A stretch of 64,000 nucleotides of DNA from Methylocapsa aurea (GCF_000746085.1 NZ_JQKO01000017.1:17324-81323); one strand, 5' to 3'. Positions 34,617 to 43,933 are shown, counted from the first letter of the stretch. Numbers and translations: made by a program. The notes: generated by a model from the letters alone, not told the origin.

Positions 34617-34898
34617 ATGTGTTTGATCGCGGAAATCGTCCACACGTGTTCGAATGAGAAAGTGGCCCAGGCCGCCGTCGCTTCGATCGGTTCGGATTTC
34701 GCCGGCAAAGTCGGCGCGACTGCGAGCGCGCACGGGATGTCGGTTGGCGCCTTTACGGCTCACACGGTGCTGCAATTCGACCGGATCCGCGGAGAGCAGC
34801 AACGCAAGGCCATTCATGAGGCAATGCGGGGTTCCGATCAGCCGATCTTGTCGGGCCTCCAGCATATTCTTCGCCCGGTTGTCGAAGCGAATATGTGA
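34617..34898 (+). CDS. Small conserved-looking protein of unknown function
   Basis: A 93-residue, mostly helical protein (MCLIAEIVHTCSNEKVAQAA ... HTVLQFDRIRGEQQRKAIHE). It has no signal peptide, membrane segment or known motif. AGGG lies about 5 nt before the ATG and an AT-rich stretch precedes it, so it looks genuinely expressed. I do not recognise the family. It is flanked by a hydrolase gene and, convergently, a DJ-1/PfpI gene, neither of which suggests a role. Confidence 0.65.
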   Translation: MCLIAEIVHTCSNEKVAQAAVASIGSDFAGKVGATASAHGMSVGAFTAHTVLQFDRIRGEQQRKAIHEAMRGSDQPILSGLQHILRPVVEANM

Positions 34899-35045
34899 AC
34901 TCTCGGCGGCTTAACCCCTTTCGACGCGCATGGTCGCCAATGCCGCGCGGTGCGTAAGGAGCCACCCGCGCGCTCAAGTCCACTCTGACGCGGCCATTCC
35001 TCCTCCGCCTGCGCACATCTGACGATAGCGCTTTACGGGTGGGAC

Positions 35046-35621
35046 TCACGCGTTTTCGCGGAATGGGTCGCCTTCAAGATGCTCATGCGTCTCAATCTCT
35101 TCGATGATCTTCGCCATGAAAGCGTCGAGATCAGCCGGCGAGCGGCTGGTGATGAGGCTATCGTCAACGACCACCTCCCTGTCGATCCATATGCCGCCGG
35201 CGTTTTCGATATCGGTCTTGATCGATCTCCAGGAGGTTAGCTGGCGACCCTCGACGACGTCAGCCTCGACCAGCAGCCAAGGCGCGTGACAAATCGCGGC
35301 CACGATCTTGCCGCAGTGCAGAAAGTCGCGGATGAGTTCAAGGGCGTCCTCATTGGTCCGCAAGGCGTCTGGATTCATCTGCCCGCCAGGGAGGATCAAG
35401 CAGTGAAAATCGGCGGCGTCGACTGAGCTGATGGCGAGGTCGACATCGACGCTTTCCCCCCAATCCTTGTCTTTCCATCCTCGGATTTGTGGGCCGTGCG
35501 GCGCCGCGATGAGCACGGAAGCGCCGGCGTCCTGCAATCTATGCAATGGCGTCAGAAGTTCCGATTGTTCGAATCCATCCGTCGCCATGATAAGAACCTT
35601 CGCGGCGCGAATTGTCGGCAT
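35046..35621 (-). CDS. DJ-1/PfpI-family protein (class I glutamine amidotransferase-like)
   Basis: A 191-residue protein of the PfpI/YhbO group. The fold starts AAKVLIMATDGFEQSELLTP. The nucleophile is the Cys in VAAICHAPWLL, followed by His as in PfpI, and the metal/substrate Glu is in DGFEQSE. Members act as chaperone or glyoxalase/deglycase-type enzymes in stress defence; the exact activity is unsettled. The ATG at 35621 has AGGAAG directly upstream and matches the family start; the frame continues far upstream, but only as non-homologous sequence. It is a single gene, with a palindromic repeat about 165 bp upstream. Confidence 0.9.
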   Translation of the reverse strand: MPTIRAAKVLIMATDGFEQSELLTPLHRLQDAGASVLIAAPHGPQIRGWKDKDWGESVDVDLAISSVDAADFHCLILPGGQMNPDALRTNEDALELIRDFLHCGKIVAAICHAPWLLVEADVVEGRQLTSWRSIKTDIENAGGIWIDREVVVDDSLITSRSPADLDAFMAKIIEEIETHEHLEGDPFRENA

Positions 35622-35785
35622 GATCTTCCTCCATGGAATGGATGAGAGGAAAACCAGCTGCGTGATGCAAGGTTCCATCGGCGGACGAGCCAGAGTGGCG
35701 CAGGCGCGCCAACGGAACTTTACTTGAGGGGGGGCAGGGAGCTGGCGCGCCGAGTCCATGCGAGCCTGCTCGAACGCCTTGAACC

Positions 35786-35853
35786 GGAGCAAGTCCATTC
35801 TGACCAGATGGACCCCTCCGATGGGCAAGCGCTCTAACTGGAAAATGCTCTAA
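35786..35853. repeat. Palindromic repeat, decayed copy
   Basis: It begins GGAGCAAGTCCATTCTGACC and continues AGATGGACCCCTCCGATGGG and GCAAGCGCTCTAACTGG, then AAAATGCTCTA. It combines GCGCTCTA and ATGCTCTA ends characteristic of the composite family. The final CTA (35850-35852) is the stop codon of the DUF934 gene. Confidence 0.6.
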
Positions 35854-36359
35854 TTGCCGGTGCGGCGCGCCCAGGGCCGGGTCGACTCCGCGGCTTCAAC
35901 GCCAAGGCCAGGCTGATAGAAAAGGCCGAGGCCGGGCCGGCGTCCGGCCGTGAGCAGCCGGACAGTCGCCGGGTCGCTGATTTCAAATGCATCGAAGCCG
36001 CAGCGGGCCAGCAATTGCAACTGATCGAACAGGATGTCGCCTACCGCCCGCAATTGCCCGCAAAAACCATAATCGCCGCGGATCTGATGCGCCATTGAGA
36101 AGCCGCGGCCATCGGAGAATTTGGGAAAATTGACGGCGACGAGGGCGAGGCGGGGAAGATCTTGCGCGATCGCTTGGACCGCCGCGCCGGGCTCGAGCCG
36201 CAGGCCGATCGGAATATTGGCGGTCTCGAATTGTTCGCGCTTCTCTTGCCATTGCGGCAGCGTCAGGATGACTTTGCCATCGAGTGGAAACGCCTCGTCC
36301 GGCGCTGCGGATCGCCAGTCATCGGCGACGAATGCGTCATTGGTGAACAAGAATGCCAT
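35850..36359 (-). CDS. DUF934 protein of the sulfite reductase operon
   Basis: A 169-residue protein of the DUF934 family (MAFLFTNDAFVADDWRSAAP, LRLEPGAAVQAIAQDL, VAVNFPKFSDGRGFSMAHQI, GQLRAVGDILFDQLQLLARCGFDAFE). This family is nearly always encoded with cysI and cysH and is thought to help sulfite reductase, perhaps in electron supply or assembly; its biochemistry is not established. The ATG at 36359 follows the cysH stop by 4 bp, so it is the last gene of the operon. Its TAG stop is contributed by a palindromic repeat, so the final residues may differ from relatives. Confidence 0.88.
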   Translation of the reverse strand: MAFLFTNDAFVADDWRSAAPDEAFPLDGKVILTLPQWQEKREQFETANIPIGLRLEPGAAVQAIAQDLPRLALVAVNFPKFSDGRGFSMAHQIRGDYGFCGQLRAVGDILFDQLQLLARCGFDAFEISDPATVRLLTAGRRPGLGLFYQPGLGVEAAESTRPWARRTGN

Positions 36360-36363
36360 GTTC

Positions 36364-37143
36364 TTAGATGTCCGAAGCAGCATCGCGCGCGGGCGCGTCA
36401 AGCGGATGCGGGAGAGGTTGAGAAAGCGCTTGCGTATGCAGCCCGCATTCTAGCTTGCCTTTGTCGCGCCAGCGCCCGGCGCGCGCGTCTTCGCCCGGCT
36501 TCACCGGCGAGGTGCAAGGGATGCAGCCGATCGAGGGATAGCCTTTGGCGACGAGCGGGTGGCGCGGCAAGGCATGCGCATCGAGATAGCCGATCAGTTC
36601 GCGCGCGGACCAGCCGGCGAGCGGATTGACTTTGATGCGGCCTCCTTCGCCCTCGACCTCGAACAACGCCAGGGCAGCCCGCGTCGTCGCTTGAAAGCGC
36701 TTGCGGCCGGTGATCCAGGCGTCGAAACCTTCGAGCGCTTTGGCCAGCGGAGCGACCTTGCGAATCTCGCAGCAACGATCCGGGTTGTTGGCCCAAAGGA
36801 AGGTTTCGGGATCTTCCTGCGCGAGCTGGTTTTGATCGGGTCCGATGTTGATCACGTTGCGGAGGTCAAGACGCGCGATCAGCGCGTCGCGATAGGCGAG
36901 AGTCTCTGGAAAGAGGACCCCAGTGTCGATGAAAAGGACCGGCGCGGCTCTATCGATTTCTGCGACCATATGGAGCAGCACGGCGGATTCAGCGCCAAAG
37001 CTCGAGACAAGAGCGATCTTGCCGGGGAACAGATCCGCAATGACGAAACGAAGAAATTTCGCCGCATCCATCGCGGCGAATTTGGCCGACAGCCGGCTCG
37101 CGGCGTCGGCGTCCGCGAAAAGCGCCACATCAGTCGCGCTCAT
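36364..37143 (-). CDS. cysH: Adenylylsulfate (APS) reductase, assimilatory, [4Fe-4S] type
   Basis: A 259-residue CysH. The PAPS-reductase fold is seen in ALVSSFGAESAVLLHMV (phosphate loop) and VLFIDTGVLFPETLAYRD. The paired Cys of DRCCEIRK near residue 125 and GCIPCTSPV near residue 206 ligate the [4Fe-4S] cluster that marks APS-specific reductases rather than PAPS-specific ones. The catalytic Cys is in LECGLH near the C-terminus. It reduces APS to sulfite with thioredoxin. The start overlaps the end of cysI by 14 bp, so translation is coupled. Confidence 0.94.
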   Translation of the reverse strand: MSATDVALFADADAASRLSAKFAAMDAAKFLRFVIADLFPGKIALVSSFGAESAVLLHMVAEIDRAAPVLFIDTGVLFPETLAYRDALIARLDLRNVINIGPDQNQLAQEDPETFLWANNPDRCCEIRKVAPLAKALEGFDAWITGRKRFQATTRAALALFEVEGEGGRIKVNPLAGWSARELIGYLDAHALPRHPLVAKGYPSIGCIPCTSPVKPGEDARAGRWRDKGKLECGLHTQALSQPLPHPLDAPARDAASDI

Positions 37144-38788
37144 AAAGCGCCTCCTTGAACGGCTCGATTCCAACCCGCCGGAAGGCGGCGAGAAAATCTT
37201 CGTCGCGCTCCTTGCGGACTTTCAAATAGGTGTCTACGACCGTCTCGATCGCATCGACGATTTCATCTGATGAAAAGCTGCGGCCGGTGATCGCGCCGAC
37301 ATTGCAGGTTTCGTCCGCCGAGCCGCCGAGCGTGATCTGATAGGCTTCGCCGCCGCTTTTATCGAGGCCGAGAATTCCGATATGGCCGACATGATGATGC
37401 CCGCAGGCATTGATGCAGCCCGAGATATTGATCTTGAGCTCGCCGATCTCCTCGGCTCGCGCGCCATCGCCGAAGCGTTCCGAAATGCGTTGCGCGACGG
37501 GAATCGAGCGCGCCGTCGCCAGCGCGCAATAGTCGAGGCCAGGGCAGGCGATGATGTCGGTCACGAGGCCTGTATTGGCGGTGGCGAGCCCATGTTCCTG
37601 AAGCGCGTCGAAGACTTGCGGCAAATCGTCCAGCGCGACATGCGCGAGGACGAGGTTCTGTTCATGCGCGACGCGAATTTCGCTTTGCGAATAGGTTTCT
37701 GCGAGATCGGCCACGGCCTCCATCCATTCCGCGCTGGCGTCGCCGGGAATGCCGCCGATCGGCTTTAGCGATATCGTGACGATGCCATATCCCTGAACCT
37801 TATGCGGCGCGACATTTTGCGCAACGAAGCGGGCGAAGGCCGGATCCTTGGCCTTGCGCGCCGCGAGCGGAGCCGAGACATCCGCGCGCGCGGGCAGGGC
37901 GGGGGGAGCGAAATAGGCGCGGATGCGGTCGATATCCGCCTGCGGCAAGGTCAGGGCCTCGTCGCGATGATCGGCGAATTCGGCCTCGACGGCGGCGCGA
38001 ATGGCCTCGGCGCCTTTTTCATGCACCAGAATTTTAATGCGCGCCTTATATTTATTGTCGCGTCGACCTTCGAGATTATAGATCCTCAGCACTGCGTTGG
38101 TATAGGCGAGGAGATCGGCCTTCGGCAGAAAGTCGCGGATCTTATGCGCGACCAAAGGCGTGCGGCCAAGGCCGCCGCCGATATAGACGGAAAAGCCAAC
38201 TTCGCCATCGGCGTTCCTGACGATCTGGTAGCCGATGTCATGCACCTGAATCGCGGCGCGATCCTTGGCCGCGCCATTGACCGCGATCTTGAATTTGCGC
38301 GGCAGAAACGAATATTCCGGATGCAGCGAAGACCATTGCCGTAAAATTTCGGCGTAGGGGCGGGGATCTTCGATCTCGTCCGCGCTGGCGCCGGCGAATT
38401 GATCCGACGTGACATTGCGGATGCAATTGCCCGAGGTTTGAATCGCGTGCATTTCGACTTCGGCGAGTTCATTCAAAATGTCGGGACAATCGGCGAGCGC
38501 CGGCCAGTTGAACTGAATGTTCTGCCGCGTCGTGAAATGGCCATAGCCTTTGTCGTAGCGCCGGGCGATGAAGGCGAGCTTGCGCAACTGCCGCGACGAT
38601 AGCGTGCCGTAGGGAATGGCGACCCGGAGCATATAGGCGTGCAATTGCAGATAGACGCCGTTCATCAGCCGCAACGGTTTGAACTGGTCCTCGTCCAATT
38701 CGCCGGAAAGCCGGCGGGCGACCTGGTCGCGGAACTGCTCCACGCGGCCGGCGACAAAAGTTTTGTCGAATTCGTCATAGAGGTACAT
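37130..38788 (-). CDS. cysI: Sulfite reductase haemoprotein (nitrite/sulfite reductase family)
   Basis: A 552-residue siroheme enzyme with two ferredoxin-like half-domains and two nitrite/sulfite reductase domains. The [4Fe-4S]-siroheme ligands are CPGLDYC near residue 416 and SGCINACGHHHVGHIG near residue 458. The earlier siroheme-binding regions include RQNIQFNWP and TSGNCIRNVT. It reduces sulfite to sulfide with six electrons. No flavoprotein CysJ gene is nearby, so ferredoxin is the likely donor, as in related alphaproteobacteria. The ATG at 38788 lies immediately beyond the DUF2849 stop. Confidence 0.93.
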   Translation of the reverse strand: MYLYDEFDKTFVAGRVEQFRDQVARRLSGELDEDQFKPLRLMNGVYLQLHAYMLRVAIPYGTLSSRQLRKLAFIARRYDKGYGHFTTRQNIQFNWPALADCPDILNELAEVEMHAIQTSGNCIRNVTSDQFAGASADEIEDPRPYAEILRQWSSLHPEYSFLPRKFKIAVNGAAKDRAAIQVHDIGYQIVRNADGEVGFSVYIGGGLGRTPLVAHKIRDFLPKADLLAYTNAVLRIYNLEGRRDNKYKARIKILVHEKGAEAIRAAVEAEFADHRDEALTLPQADIDRIRAYFAPPALPARADVSAPLAARKAKDPAFARFVAQNVAPHKVQGYGIVTISLKPIGGIPGDASAEWMEAVADLAETYSQSEIRVAHEQNLVLAHVALDDLPQVFDALQEHGLATANTGLVTDIIACPGLDYCALATARSIPVAQRISERFGDGARAEEIGELKINISGCINACGHHHVGHIGILGLDKSGGEAYQITLGGSADETCNVGAITGRSFSSDEIVDAIETVVDTYLKVRKERDEDFLAAFRRVGIEPFKEALYERD

Positions 38789-38789
38789 G

Positions 38790-39101
38790 TCAGCTCCGCT
38801 CGGTCCGAGCCACTCGAGGTCCGGCATGTGGCGTGAAATCGATTGTCGGGCCGCGCGCTCGGATCGCGTCGCGCAGGCTCAAGGCGTTCAAGCCATTGTC
38901 GCCGGAGGCGACCTCCACCGCGAAGGGATCGACGATGAGATTGCGCTTTGCATCAATGCGGGCGGCGCCGAGCGCGGCTTCAACTTCCGCCTCGCTGGCG
39001 AGAATTTGCCCAAGGTCGATATTCTCGCGCCACGATCCGGCGCCCTCGAAATAGACCACGATTCCATCGGAGAGACGATTTGCGGAAATGACTTTGGACA
39101 T
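38790..39101 (-). CDS. DUF2849 protein, first gene of the sulfite reductase operon
   Basis: A 103-residue soluble protein with the DUF2849 pattern (VISANRLSDGIVVYFEGAGS, NLIVDPFAVEV, ALSLRDAIRARGPTIDF). Members are found beside cysG and cysI in Hyphomicrobiales and are presumed to help sulfate assimilation; no activity is known. It is separated from cysI by one base and heads the minus-strand operon DUF2849-cysI-cysH-DUF934, divergent from cysTWA across 238 bp. Confidence 0.88.
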   Translation of the reverse strand: MSKVISANRLSDGIVVYFEGAGSWRENIDLGQILASEAEVEAALGAARIDAKRNLIVDPFAVEVASGDNGLNALSLRDAIRARGPTIDFTPHAGPRVARTERS

Positions 39102-39194
39102 GGCTCGTTTGAGGCGTTGGCAAAGGGTGAAGGCGCATATAGAGCATATAACAGCGTTTGGCGAGGATTAAAGATTTAATAACATAACTAATAT

Positions 39195-39281
39195 GTAAAT
39201 ACTATCTCCCTAGGCCCCGATCCCTCGCTAGCCTCAATCCCACAAGCTCGATAAAATCTATTTGCTTTGTTCGTAAATACT
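39195..39281. promoter_or_regulatory. Direct repeats in the divergent cys control region
   Basis: GTAAATACT occurs at 39195-39203 and again at 39273-39281, 78 bp apart, in the AT-rich space between the DUF2849 and cysT starts. A separate pair of GCATATA repeats (39135-39141 and 39144-39150) lies nearer DUF2849. These are candidate operators for a sulfur regulator such as a CysB/Cbl-type LysR protein, but no regulator gene is in the window. Confidence 0.4.
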
Positions 39282-39339
39282 GGCCTAATGGGTTGGGCCG
39301 CGCCTCTGCGGTCGGATATTGTGCTGAAAGGTTGGTTTC

Positions 39340-40176
39340 TTGTCCCTGGCGATACGGCGTCAATCGATCTTGCCGGGATTCGGTCTGACCCTCGGCTATA
39401 CGCTTGTGTATCTCGGCGTGATCGTGCTGCTTCCGCTCGCGGTGCTTGTCTTGCGCGCCAGCAGTCTGGGATTGGCGGGACTGTGGGACATCGCGACCGA
39501 GCCGCGCATTCTCGCCGCGCTGCGGACCAGCTTCAGCCTCGCCCTGGCGGCCGCGGCGATCAATGTCATTTTTGGCGGGATCGTCGCTTGGGTCTTGGCG
39601 CGCTATGACTTCCCGGGCCGCCGCCTGCTCGACGCTGCGGTTGACCTGCCTTTCGCCTTGCCGACCGCCGTGGCGGGCATTGCGCTGGCCGCGATCTATG
39701 CGCCAAATGGCTGGATCGGCGCCTTGATCGCGCCGCTTGGATGGAAGATCGCCTATACGCCGCTCGGCATCGTCGTGGCTCTCGTCTTCATCGGCCTGCC
39801 CTTTATCGTGCGGACGGTGCAGCCTGTCATCCTGGAGCTTGAACAGGATGTGGAGGAAGCCTCGGCGACGCTCGGCGCGGCGCGCATGCAGACGCTCGTC
39901 CGCGTCATTCTTCCAACCCTTGCGCCGGCGCTTCTGACCGGCTTCGCATTGGCCTTTGCGCGGGGCGTCGGCGAATATGGTTCGGTGATCTTCATCGCCG
40001 GCAATTTGCCATTCGTCTCGGAAATCGCGCCGCTGCTCATCATCGTCAAGCTCGAGCAATTCGACTATGCCGGCGCGACGGCGATCGCGACGCTGATGCT
40101 CGCCGCTTCCTTTCTCATTCTATTGACGATCAACCTGATTCAAGCCTGGAGCCGAAGGAGAATGGGTCATGTCTGA
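39340..40176 (+). CDS. cysT: Sulfate/thiosulfate ABC transporter permease CysT
   Basis: A 278-residue inner-membrane permease with six predicted helices. The EAA loop reads [23 protein letters not shown] and the C-terminal [16 protein letters not shown] is a CysT signature. It forms the channel with CysW, driven by CysA, for sulfate uptake. The start is TTG at 39340, chosen because the first helix follows at the usual distance. The expected sulfate-binding protein gene does not precede it. It overlaps cysW by 8 bp. Confidence 0.93.
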   Translation: MSLAIRRQSILPGFGLTLGYTLVYLGVIVLLPLAVLVLRASSLGLAGLWDIATEPRILAALRTSFSLALAAAAINVIFGGIVAWVLARYDFPGRRLLDAAVDLPFALPTAVAGIALAAIYAPNGWIGALIAPLGWKIAYTPLGIVVALVFIGLPFIVRTVQPVILELEQDVEEASATLGAARMQTLVRVILPTLAPALLTGFALAFARGVGEYGSVIFIAGNLPFVSEIAPLLIIVKLEQFDYAGATAIATLMLAASFLILLTINLIQAWSRRRMGHV

Positions 40177-41092
40177 GACCCTTGCTGAGTGGGAGACCCG
40201 GCCCGCGAAAATCGCCTGGGCGCCGAAGACTTTTGCGATCACTTTCTCCAAAAGCCCAGTGGCGGGCGAGGGGCCGGTTCTCGCCAGCATTCTCGTCGGC
40301 GTCACGCTGGTCTTTCTGCTTCTTTTCCTGGTGCTGCCGCTCGCGGTTGTCTTCTACGAGGCTTTCGCCAATGGCTTTGCGGTCTATTGGGAGGCCTTGA
40401 ACGCGCCGGACGCGCGCTCGGCCATCTGGCTCACCCTCACGGTTGCGGCGATCGCGGTTCCGCTGAACATTGTTTTCGGCCTTGCGGCGGCCTGGGCGAT
40501 CGCTAAATTTCGCTTCGCCGGAAAGAGTTTCCTGATCACGCTCATCGATCTGCCCTTTTCGGTTTCGCCGGTGGTCGCGGGTCTGATCTATGTCCTCCTG
40601 TTCGGCGCCCAAGGCCTTTTCGGGCCTTGGCTCAAGGCCCATGACATCGAGATCATTTTCGCCGTTCCGGGCATTGTGCTGGCGACGATATTTGTCACCT
40701 TCCCCTTCGTCGCGCGCGAGCTGATCGCCCTGATGGAGGATCAAGGGACAGGCGATGAGGAGGTCGCCCTTTCCCTCGGAGCGAGCGGCGTCGCGACTTT
40801 CTTTCGCGTGACCCTGCCCAATATCAAATGGGCGCTGCTGTATGGGGTGCTCCTCTGCAACGCCCGCGCGATGGGTGAGTTCGGCGCGGTGTCGGTTGTG
40901 TCCGGTCATATCCGCGGATTGACCAACACCATGCCGTTGCATGTCGAAATTCTCTACAATGAATATAACATCACGGCGGCTTTTGCGGTCGCTTCGCTTC
41001 TGGCGCTTTTGGCGCTCGTCACTCTCGTCGCCAAGACCCTGCTCGAGACGCGCTTCAAGGACGCCCTCCCCGGGAAATCGCGCGGGCATTGA
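40169..41092 (+). CDS. cysW: Sulfate/thiosulfate ABC transporter permease CysW
   Basis: A 307-residue permease with six helices. Its EAA loop is [20 protein letters not shown] and its C-terminal motif is [19 protein letters not shown], diagnostic of CysW. The N-terminal cytoplasmic tail is longer than average (about 40 residues before the first helix). It is the partner of CysT in the sulfate importer. The ATG at 40169 lies inside the cysT 3' end, and cysA follows by 18 bp. Confidence 0.94.
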   Translation: MSETLAEWETRPAKIAWAPKTFAITFSKSPVAGEGPVLASILVGVTLVFLLLFLVLPLAVVFYEAFANGFAVYWEALNAPDARSAIWLTLTVAAIAVPLNIVFGLAAAWAIAKFRFAGKSFLITLIDLPFSVSPVVAGLIYVLLFGAQGLFGPWLKAHDIEIIFAVPGIVLATIFVTFPFVARELIALMEDQGTGDEEVALSLGASGVATFFRVTLPNIKWALLYGVLLCNARAMGEFGAVSVVSGHIRGLTNTMPLHVEILYNEYNITAAFAVASLLALLALVTLVAKTLLETRFKDALPGKSRGH

Positions 41093-41110
41093 CGTAAAAG
41101 GCAAAAGTTC

Positions 41111-42184
41111 ATGCAGATACGCGCGGTCGACATTTTCAAGAATTTTACCGGTTCATCGGCGCGGCCGGCCCTCGACGGCGTCAGCCTCGATGTTGGCAGC
41201 GGCGAACTGGTCGCCTTGCTTGGCCCCTCCGGCTCGGGCAAGACGACGCTGTTGCGAATCATCGCCGGCCTCGACTTTCCCGATCGCGGCTCAGTCTATT
41301 TTGGCGATGAAGACGCCTCGAAAAAGACCGTCCAGGAGAGGCGCGTCGGATTCGTTTTCCAAAATTACGCTCTGTTCAAGCATCTGACCGTCGCTGAAAA
41401 CATCGCCTTCGGGCTCGAGGTTCGCGATCGTCAGACGCGCCCGCCGAAGGCCGAAATCAGGCGGCGCGCGCTCGAACTACTAGACCTCGTCCAATTGACC
41501 GGGCTTGAGAAACGCAGGCCGGCGCAATTGTCGGGCGGACAGCGCCAGCGGGTGGCGCTCGCTCGGGCGCTCGCGGGGGAGCCGAGGGGTCTTTTGCTCG
41601 ACGAGCCTTTCGGCGCCCTTGACGCCAAGGTCCGGCGCGACTTGCGCAGCTGGCTCCGCGAAATTCATCTCCGAACCGGACATACGACGACATTCGTGAC
41701 GCATGATCAGGACGAGGCGCTTGAGCTCGCCGATCGCGTCGCGGTCCTCAACCACGGCCATATCGAGCAAGTCGGCTCGCCGGACGAAATCTACGATCAT
41801 CCGGCGACGCCTTTCGTGCATGGGTTCATCGGCGAGGCGAGCGCGCTGACGGTCGATTTAAGGGCGGGAAACCTGTTCATCGGCAACCATCAATTGCCGC
41901 TTCCAGGCAGGAGCGGCCGGACCGGGAGGGGCAGGCTTTTCGTGCGGCCGCAGGACATCGTGATCGGCGAAGGCGATGCCAATGGCATCGAAGCGGAAAT
42001 CGTCGCGGTGCGGCGCGCCGGCGCGACGAGGCGGGCGGAAATCGTCATCCCGGCCGATGCCGGGCGCGTCGAAATCGATGCGCCGGCGGCGGTCAATTTT
42101 CGTCCCGGCGAGCGGATCCCGATCCGCTTTCTGCGCGGAACGTTTTTTCTCGACGGCGAAGGCGCAGCGTCCAGTCTTTGCTAG
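41111..42184 (+). CDS. cysA: Sulfate/thiosulfate ABC transporter ATPase CysA
   Basis: A 357-residue ATPase. Walker A is [18 protein letters not shown], the Q-loop is [13 protein letters not shown], the signature is [17 protein letters not shown], Walker B is [18 protein letters not shown] and the H-loop is [17 protein letters not shown]-terminal TOBE-like domain (about residues 240-357, with [13 protein letters not shown]) is typical of CysA. It powers sulfate uptake with CysT and CysW and ends the plus-strand operon. Confidence 0.95.
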   Translation: MQIRAVDIFKNFTGSSARPALDGVSLDVGSGELVALLGPSGSGKTTLLRIIAGLDFPDRGSVYFGDEDASKKTVQERRVGFVFQNYALFKHLTVAENIAFGLEVRDRQTRPPKAEIRRRALELLDLVQLTGLEKRRPAQLSGGQRQRVALARALAGEPRGLLLDEPFGALDAKVRRDLRSWLREIHLRTGHTTTFVTHDQDEALELADRVAVLNHGHIEQVGSPDEIYDHPATPFVHGFIGEASALTVDLRAGNLFIGNHQLPLPGRSGRTGRGRLFVRPQDIVIGEGDANGIEAEIVAVRRAGATRRAEIVIPADAGRVEIDAPAAVNFRPGERIPIRFLRGTFFLDGEGAASSLC

Positions 42185-42489
42185 TCCACCGTGGGGAAGG
42201 GCGATCGCCATTTCACCATGAAGAGGCGGCTTCGGCCGCCCGCCGAGGCTCGGCGATGTCATCCGCCGTTCCCCGCCACCTGCATTTGTCGTGGCGGCTG
42301 CCGCCTCGATAGGGGCAATCGGGGGCAAATCCTTCTTCAGGGCTCTGGATGGGGCGGCATAGGCCGCGTCCCTGCCGCCTGAGCGGCGCGGCCCGAGAAA
42401 ATCCGAACCCTCCGGTCTGGGTCCTTGCGCAAAAGCCTGGCCCGGCGCCATGCGGCTTGCCGAACACATTCGAGCCCTTATATCGCTCT

Positions 42490-42798
42490 ATGGCAATCGT
42501 GCGGTCTTTTGTGCTAGCAATCGGAAGCGCGGGCATTCCCTCGCCGGGTGAGACGATTTTGCTTTTCGCCTCGTTCTCCACTGCCGCCTTACTCGGCCCC
42601 CTGTCTGGGGCGTCATCGCTTCGTGGGGGGCTGCTGAATCGGGGACAATCGAGGGGCGATCGGAGGGCGCATGTAAATGGTCGCTTCTTGCGCGCCGCAC
42701 CGGCCTCGTCGGCGGACGAGAGAAGCCGAATCCACGATTTCTCAACCGGGAGGCGGTCGAGACCTTGTTCGAGCCAGCGCCTCGCAGTTTGGAGCCTT
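42490..42798 (+). pseudogene. Degraded DedA-family gene fragment
   Basis: The first frame from 42490 reads AIGSAGIPSPGETILLFASF, which aligns with the DedA signature ESAGLPLPGETALLLAG of the intact gene 300 bp downstream. Near 42600 the frame shifts by one, and the next frame reads PPVWGVIASWGAAESGTIEG, then LLARRTGLVGGREKPNPRFL and NREAVETLFEPAP before a stop at about 42798. These match, in order, the middle part of DedA proteins. The C-terminal half is missing. It therefore looks like a frameshifted and truncated paralogue rather than an active gene. The alignment was made by eye. Confidence 0.6.
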
Positions 42799-42800
42799 AA

Positions 42801-43442
42801 GTGTTCTTGAACGATATCCAGCCGCTCATTATCCAACATGGTTATTGGGCTGTTTTCCTGATCGTCATGCTGGAAAGCGCTGGCTTGCCGCTCCCCGGCG
42901 AGACGGCCTTGCTGCTCGCTGGAGCCTATGCTGGGGCCACCGGAAACCTCGACATTTCCTATGTCATCGCGGCGGCGGCGGCGGGCGCCATCATTGGCGA
43001 CAATATCGGTTTTTGGGTCGGCCGGACATGGGGCGCCAATCTTCTCGTGCGCTACGGAAGGTTCATCCATTTGCCTGAGGGACGGCTGAAGCTCGGACAA
43101 TATTTGTTCAAGAAGCATGGCGCGAAAATCGTATTCTTCGGCCGCTTCGTCGCTTTTCTAAGGGTTCTCGCGGCCTTGCTCGCCGGCGTCAACAAATACA
43201 GTTGGGGCCAATTTCTCTTCTACAACGCCACTGGCGGCATTGTTTGGGCGGGCGTGATGGGGATCGGCTCTTATGTTTTCGGCGATGCGGTTCATCGCGT
43301 CAGCGGCCCGCTCGGAATTGCCGCGCTCATAGGGGTTGTCGGCGGCGCCGTCGCCTTCATGATTATCGTTCGCCGCGAAGAAAGGAAGATGGAGAAGCGC
43401 TTGGCGGCGGTCCGCGACGGCGATCTTCAAACCCTGCTGTGA
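42801..43442 (+). CDS. DedA-family membrane protein
   Basis: A 213-residue inner-membrane protein with the DedA/SNARE-associated pattern: MLESAGLPLPGETALLLAGA, GAIIGDNIGFWVGR and FKKHGAKIVFFGRFVAFLRV, followed by YNATGGIVWAGVMG and a C-terminal helix. DedA proteins are lipid scramblases or undecaprenyl-phosphate/PE flippases that support envelope integrity. The start is GTG at 42801 with GGAG about 9 nt upstream. It follows directly on the decayed paralogue, as if the pair arose by duplication. Confidence 0.88.
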   Translation: MFLNDIQPLIIQHGYWAVFLIVMLESAGLPLPGETALLLAGAYAGATGNLDISYVIAAAAAGAIIGDNIGFWVGRTWGANLLVRYGRFIHLPEGRLKLGQYLFKKHGAKIVFFGRFVAFLRVLAALLAGVNKYSWGQFLFYNATGGIVWAGVMGIGSYVFGDAVHRVSGPLGIAALIGVVGGAVAFMIIVRREERKMEKRLAAVRDGDLQTLL

Positions 43443-43510
43443 TGAATTTTATTTGGATCCGCGCGTTCAGCGAGACCCCTGTTGCGGCCCTTGCCGAGAT
43501 CGTCGCCCCC

Positions 43511-43545
43511 GCCCGCAGCGGCGGGCGCCGTCGGGCGGGGGGGGG
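43511..43545. terminator. Hairpin and G9 tract between convergent genes
   Basis: GCCCGC (43511-43516) and GCGGGC (43521-43526) form a GC-rich stem with a 4-nt loop, between the convergent dedA and GlsB-like genes. A run of nine G (43537-43545) follows. No T-run is seen, so intrinsic termination is unproven. Confidence 0.3.
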
Positions 43546-43555
43546 AGCATAGGCC

Positions 43556-43843
43556 TCAAAGCCAGCGTCGGCCGCTTGAACCGGCGCCATAAGCGTTGCG
43601 GCCAACCAAAAGATGCCAAACATAAAGGACTATGACGGAGCCGGCCGTCGCGCCGAGCAGTCCGGCTCCTTGATCTAATCGGTACCATCCGATCGTCTGG
43701 CCGAGCCAGGTCGCCACAAAGGCTCCGCTGATTCCGAGCAGGATCGTCATGATGAAGCCGCTCGGATTATAAGGCGCTGGATAGATAAAGCGCGCGATAA
43801 GTCCAGCGACCAGGCCGATGATGAGAATCCAGATAATATGCAT
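43556..43843 (-). CDS. GlsB/YeaQ/YmgE-family stress-response membrane protein
   Basis: A 95-residue membrane protein with three predicted helices (MHIIWILIIGLVAGLIARFI, MTILLGISGAFVATWLGQTI, LLGATAGSVIVLYVWHLL). This is the transglycosylase-associated small-protein family. The ATG at 43843 was chosen because the family starts at the first helix, while the frame upstream is Arg-rich and unlike any relative. Such genes are often stress-induced but their mechanism is unknown. Confidence 0.88.
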   Translation of the reverse strand: MHIIWILIIGLVAGLIARFIYPAPYNPSGFIMTILLGISGAFVATWLGQTIGWYRLDQGAGLLGATAGSVIVLYVWHLLVGRNAYGAGSSGRRWL

Positions 43844-43933
43844 GAGCGTCTTACCTCGCCAGTTGCGATTGATGCGAGGTGAACGCCGCCGCGATGCGGT
43901 GGTTGCTTGGAGCCGGGCCAAGCACCGCGTCCT

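Noticed and set aside
42213..43118. A 301-codon minus-strand frame across the DedA region
   Set aside because: Runs antisense through both the DedA relic and the intact DedA gene and carries no recognisable domain.
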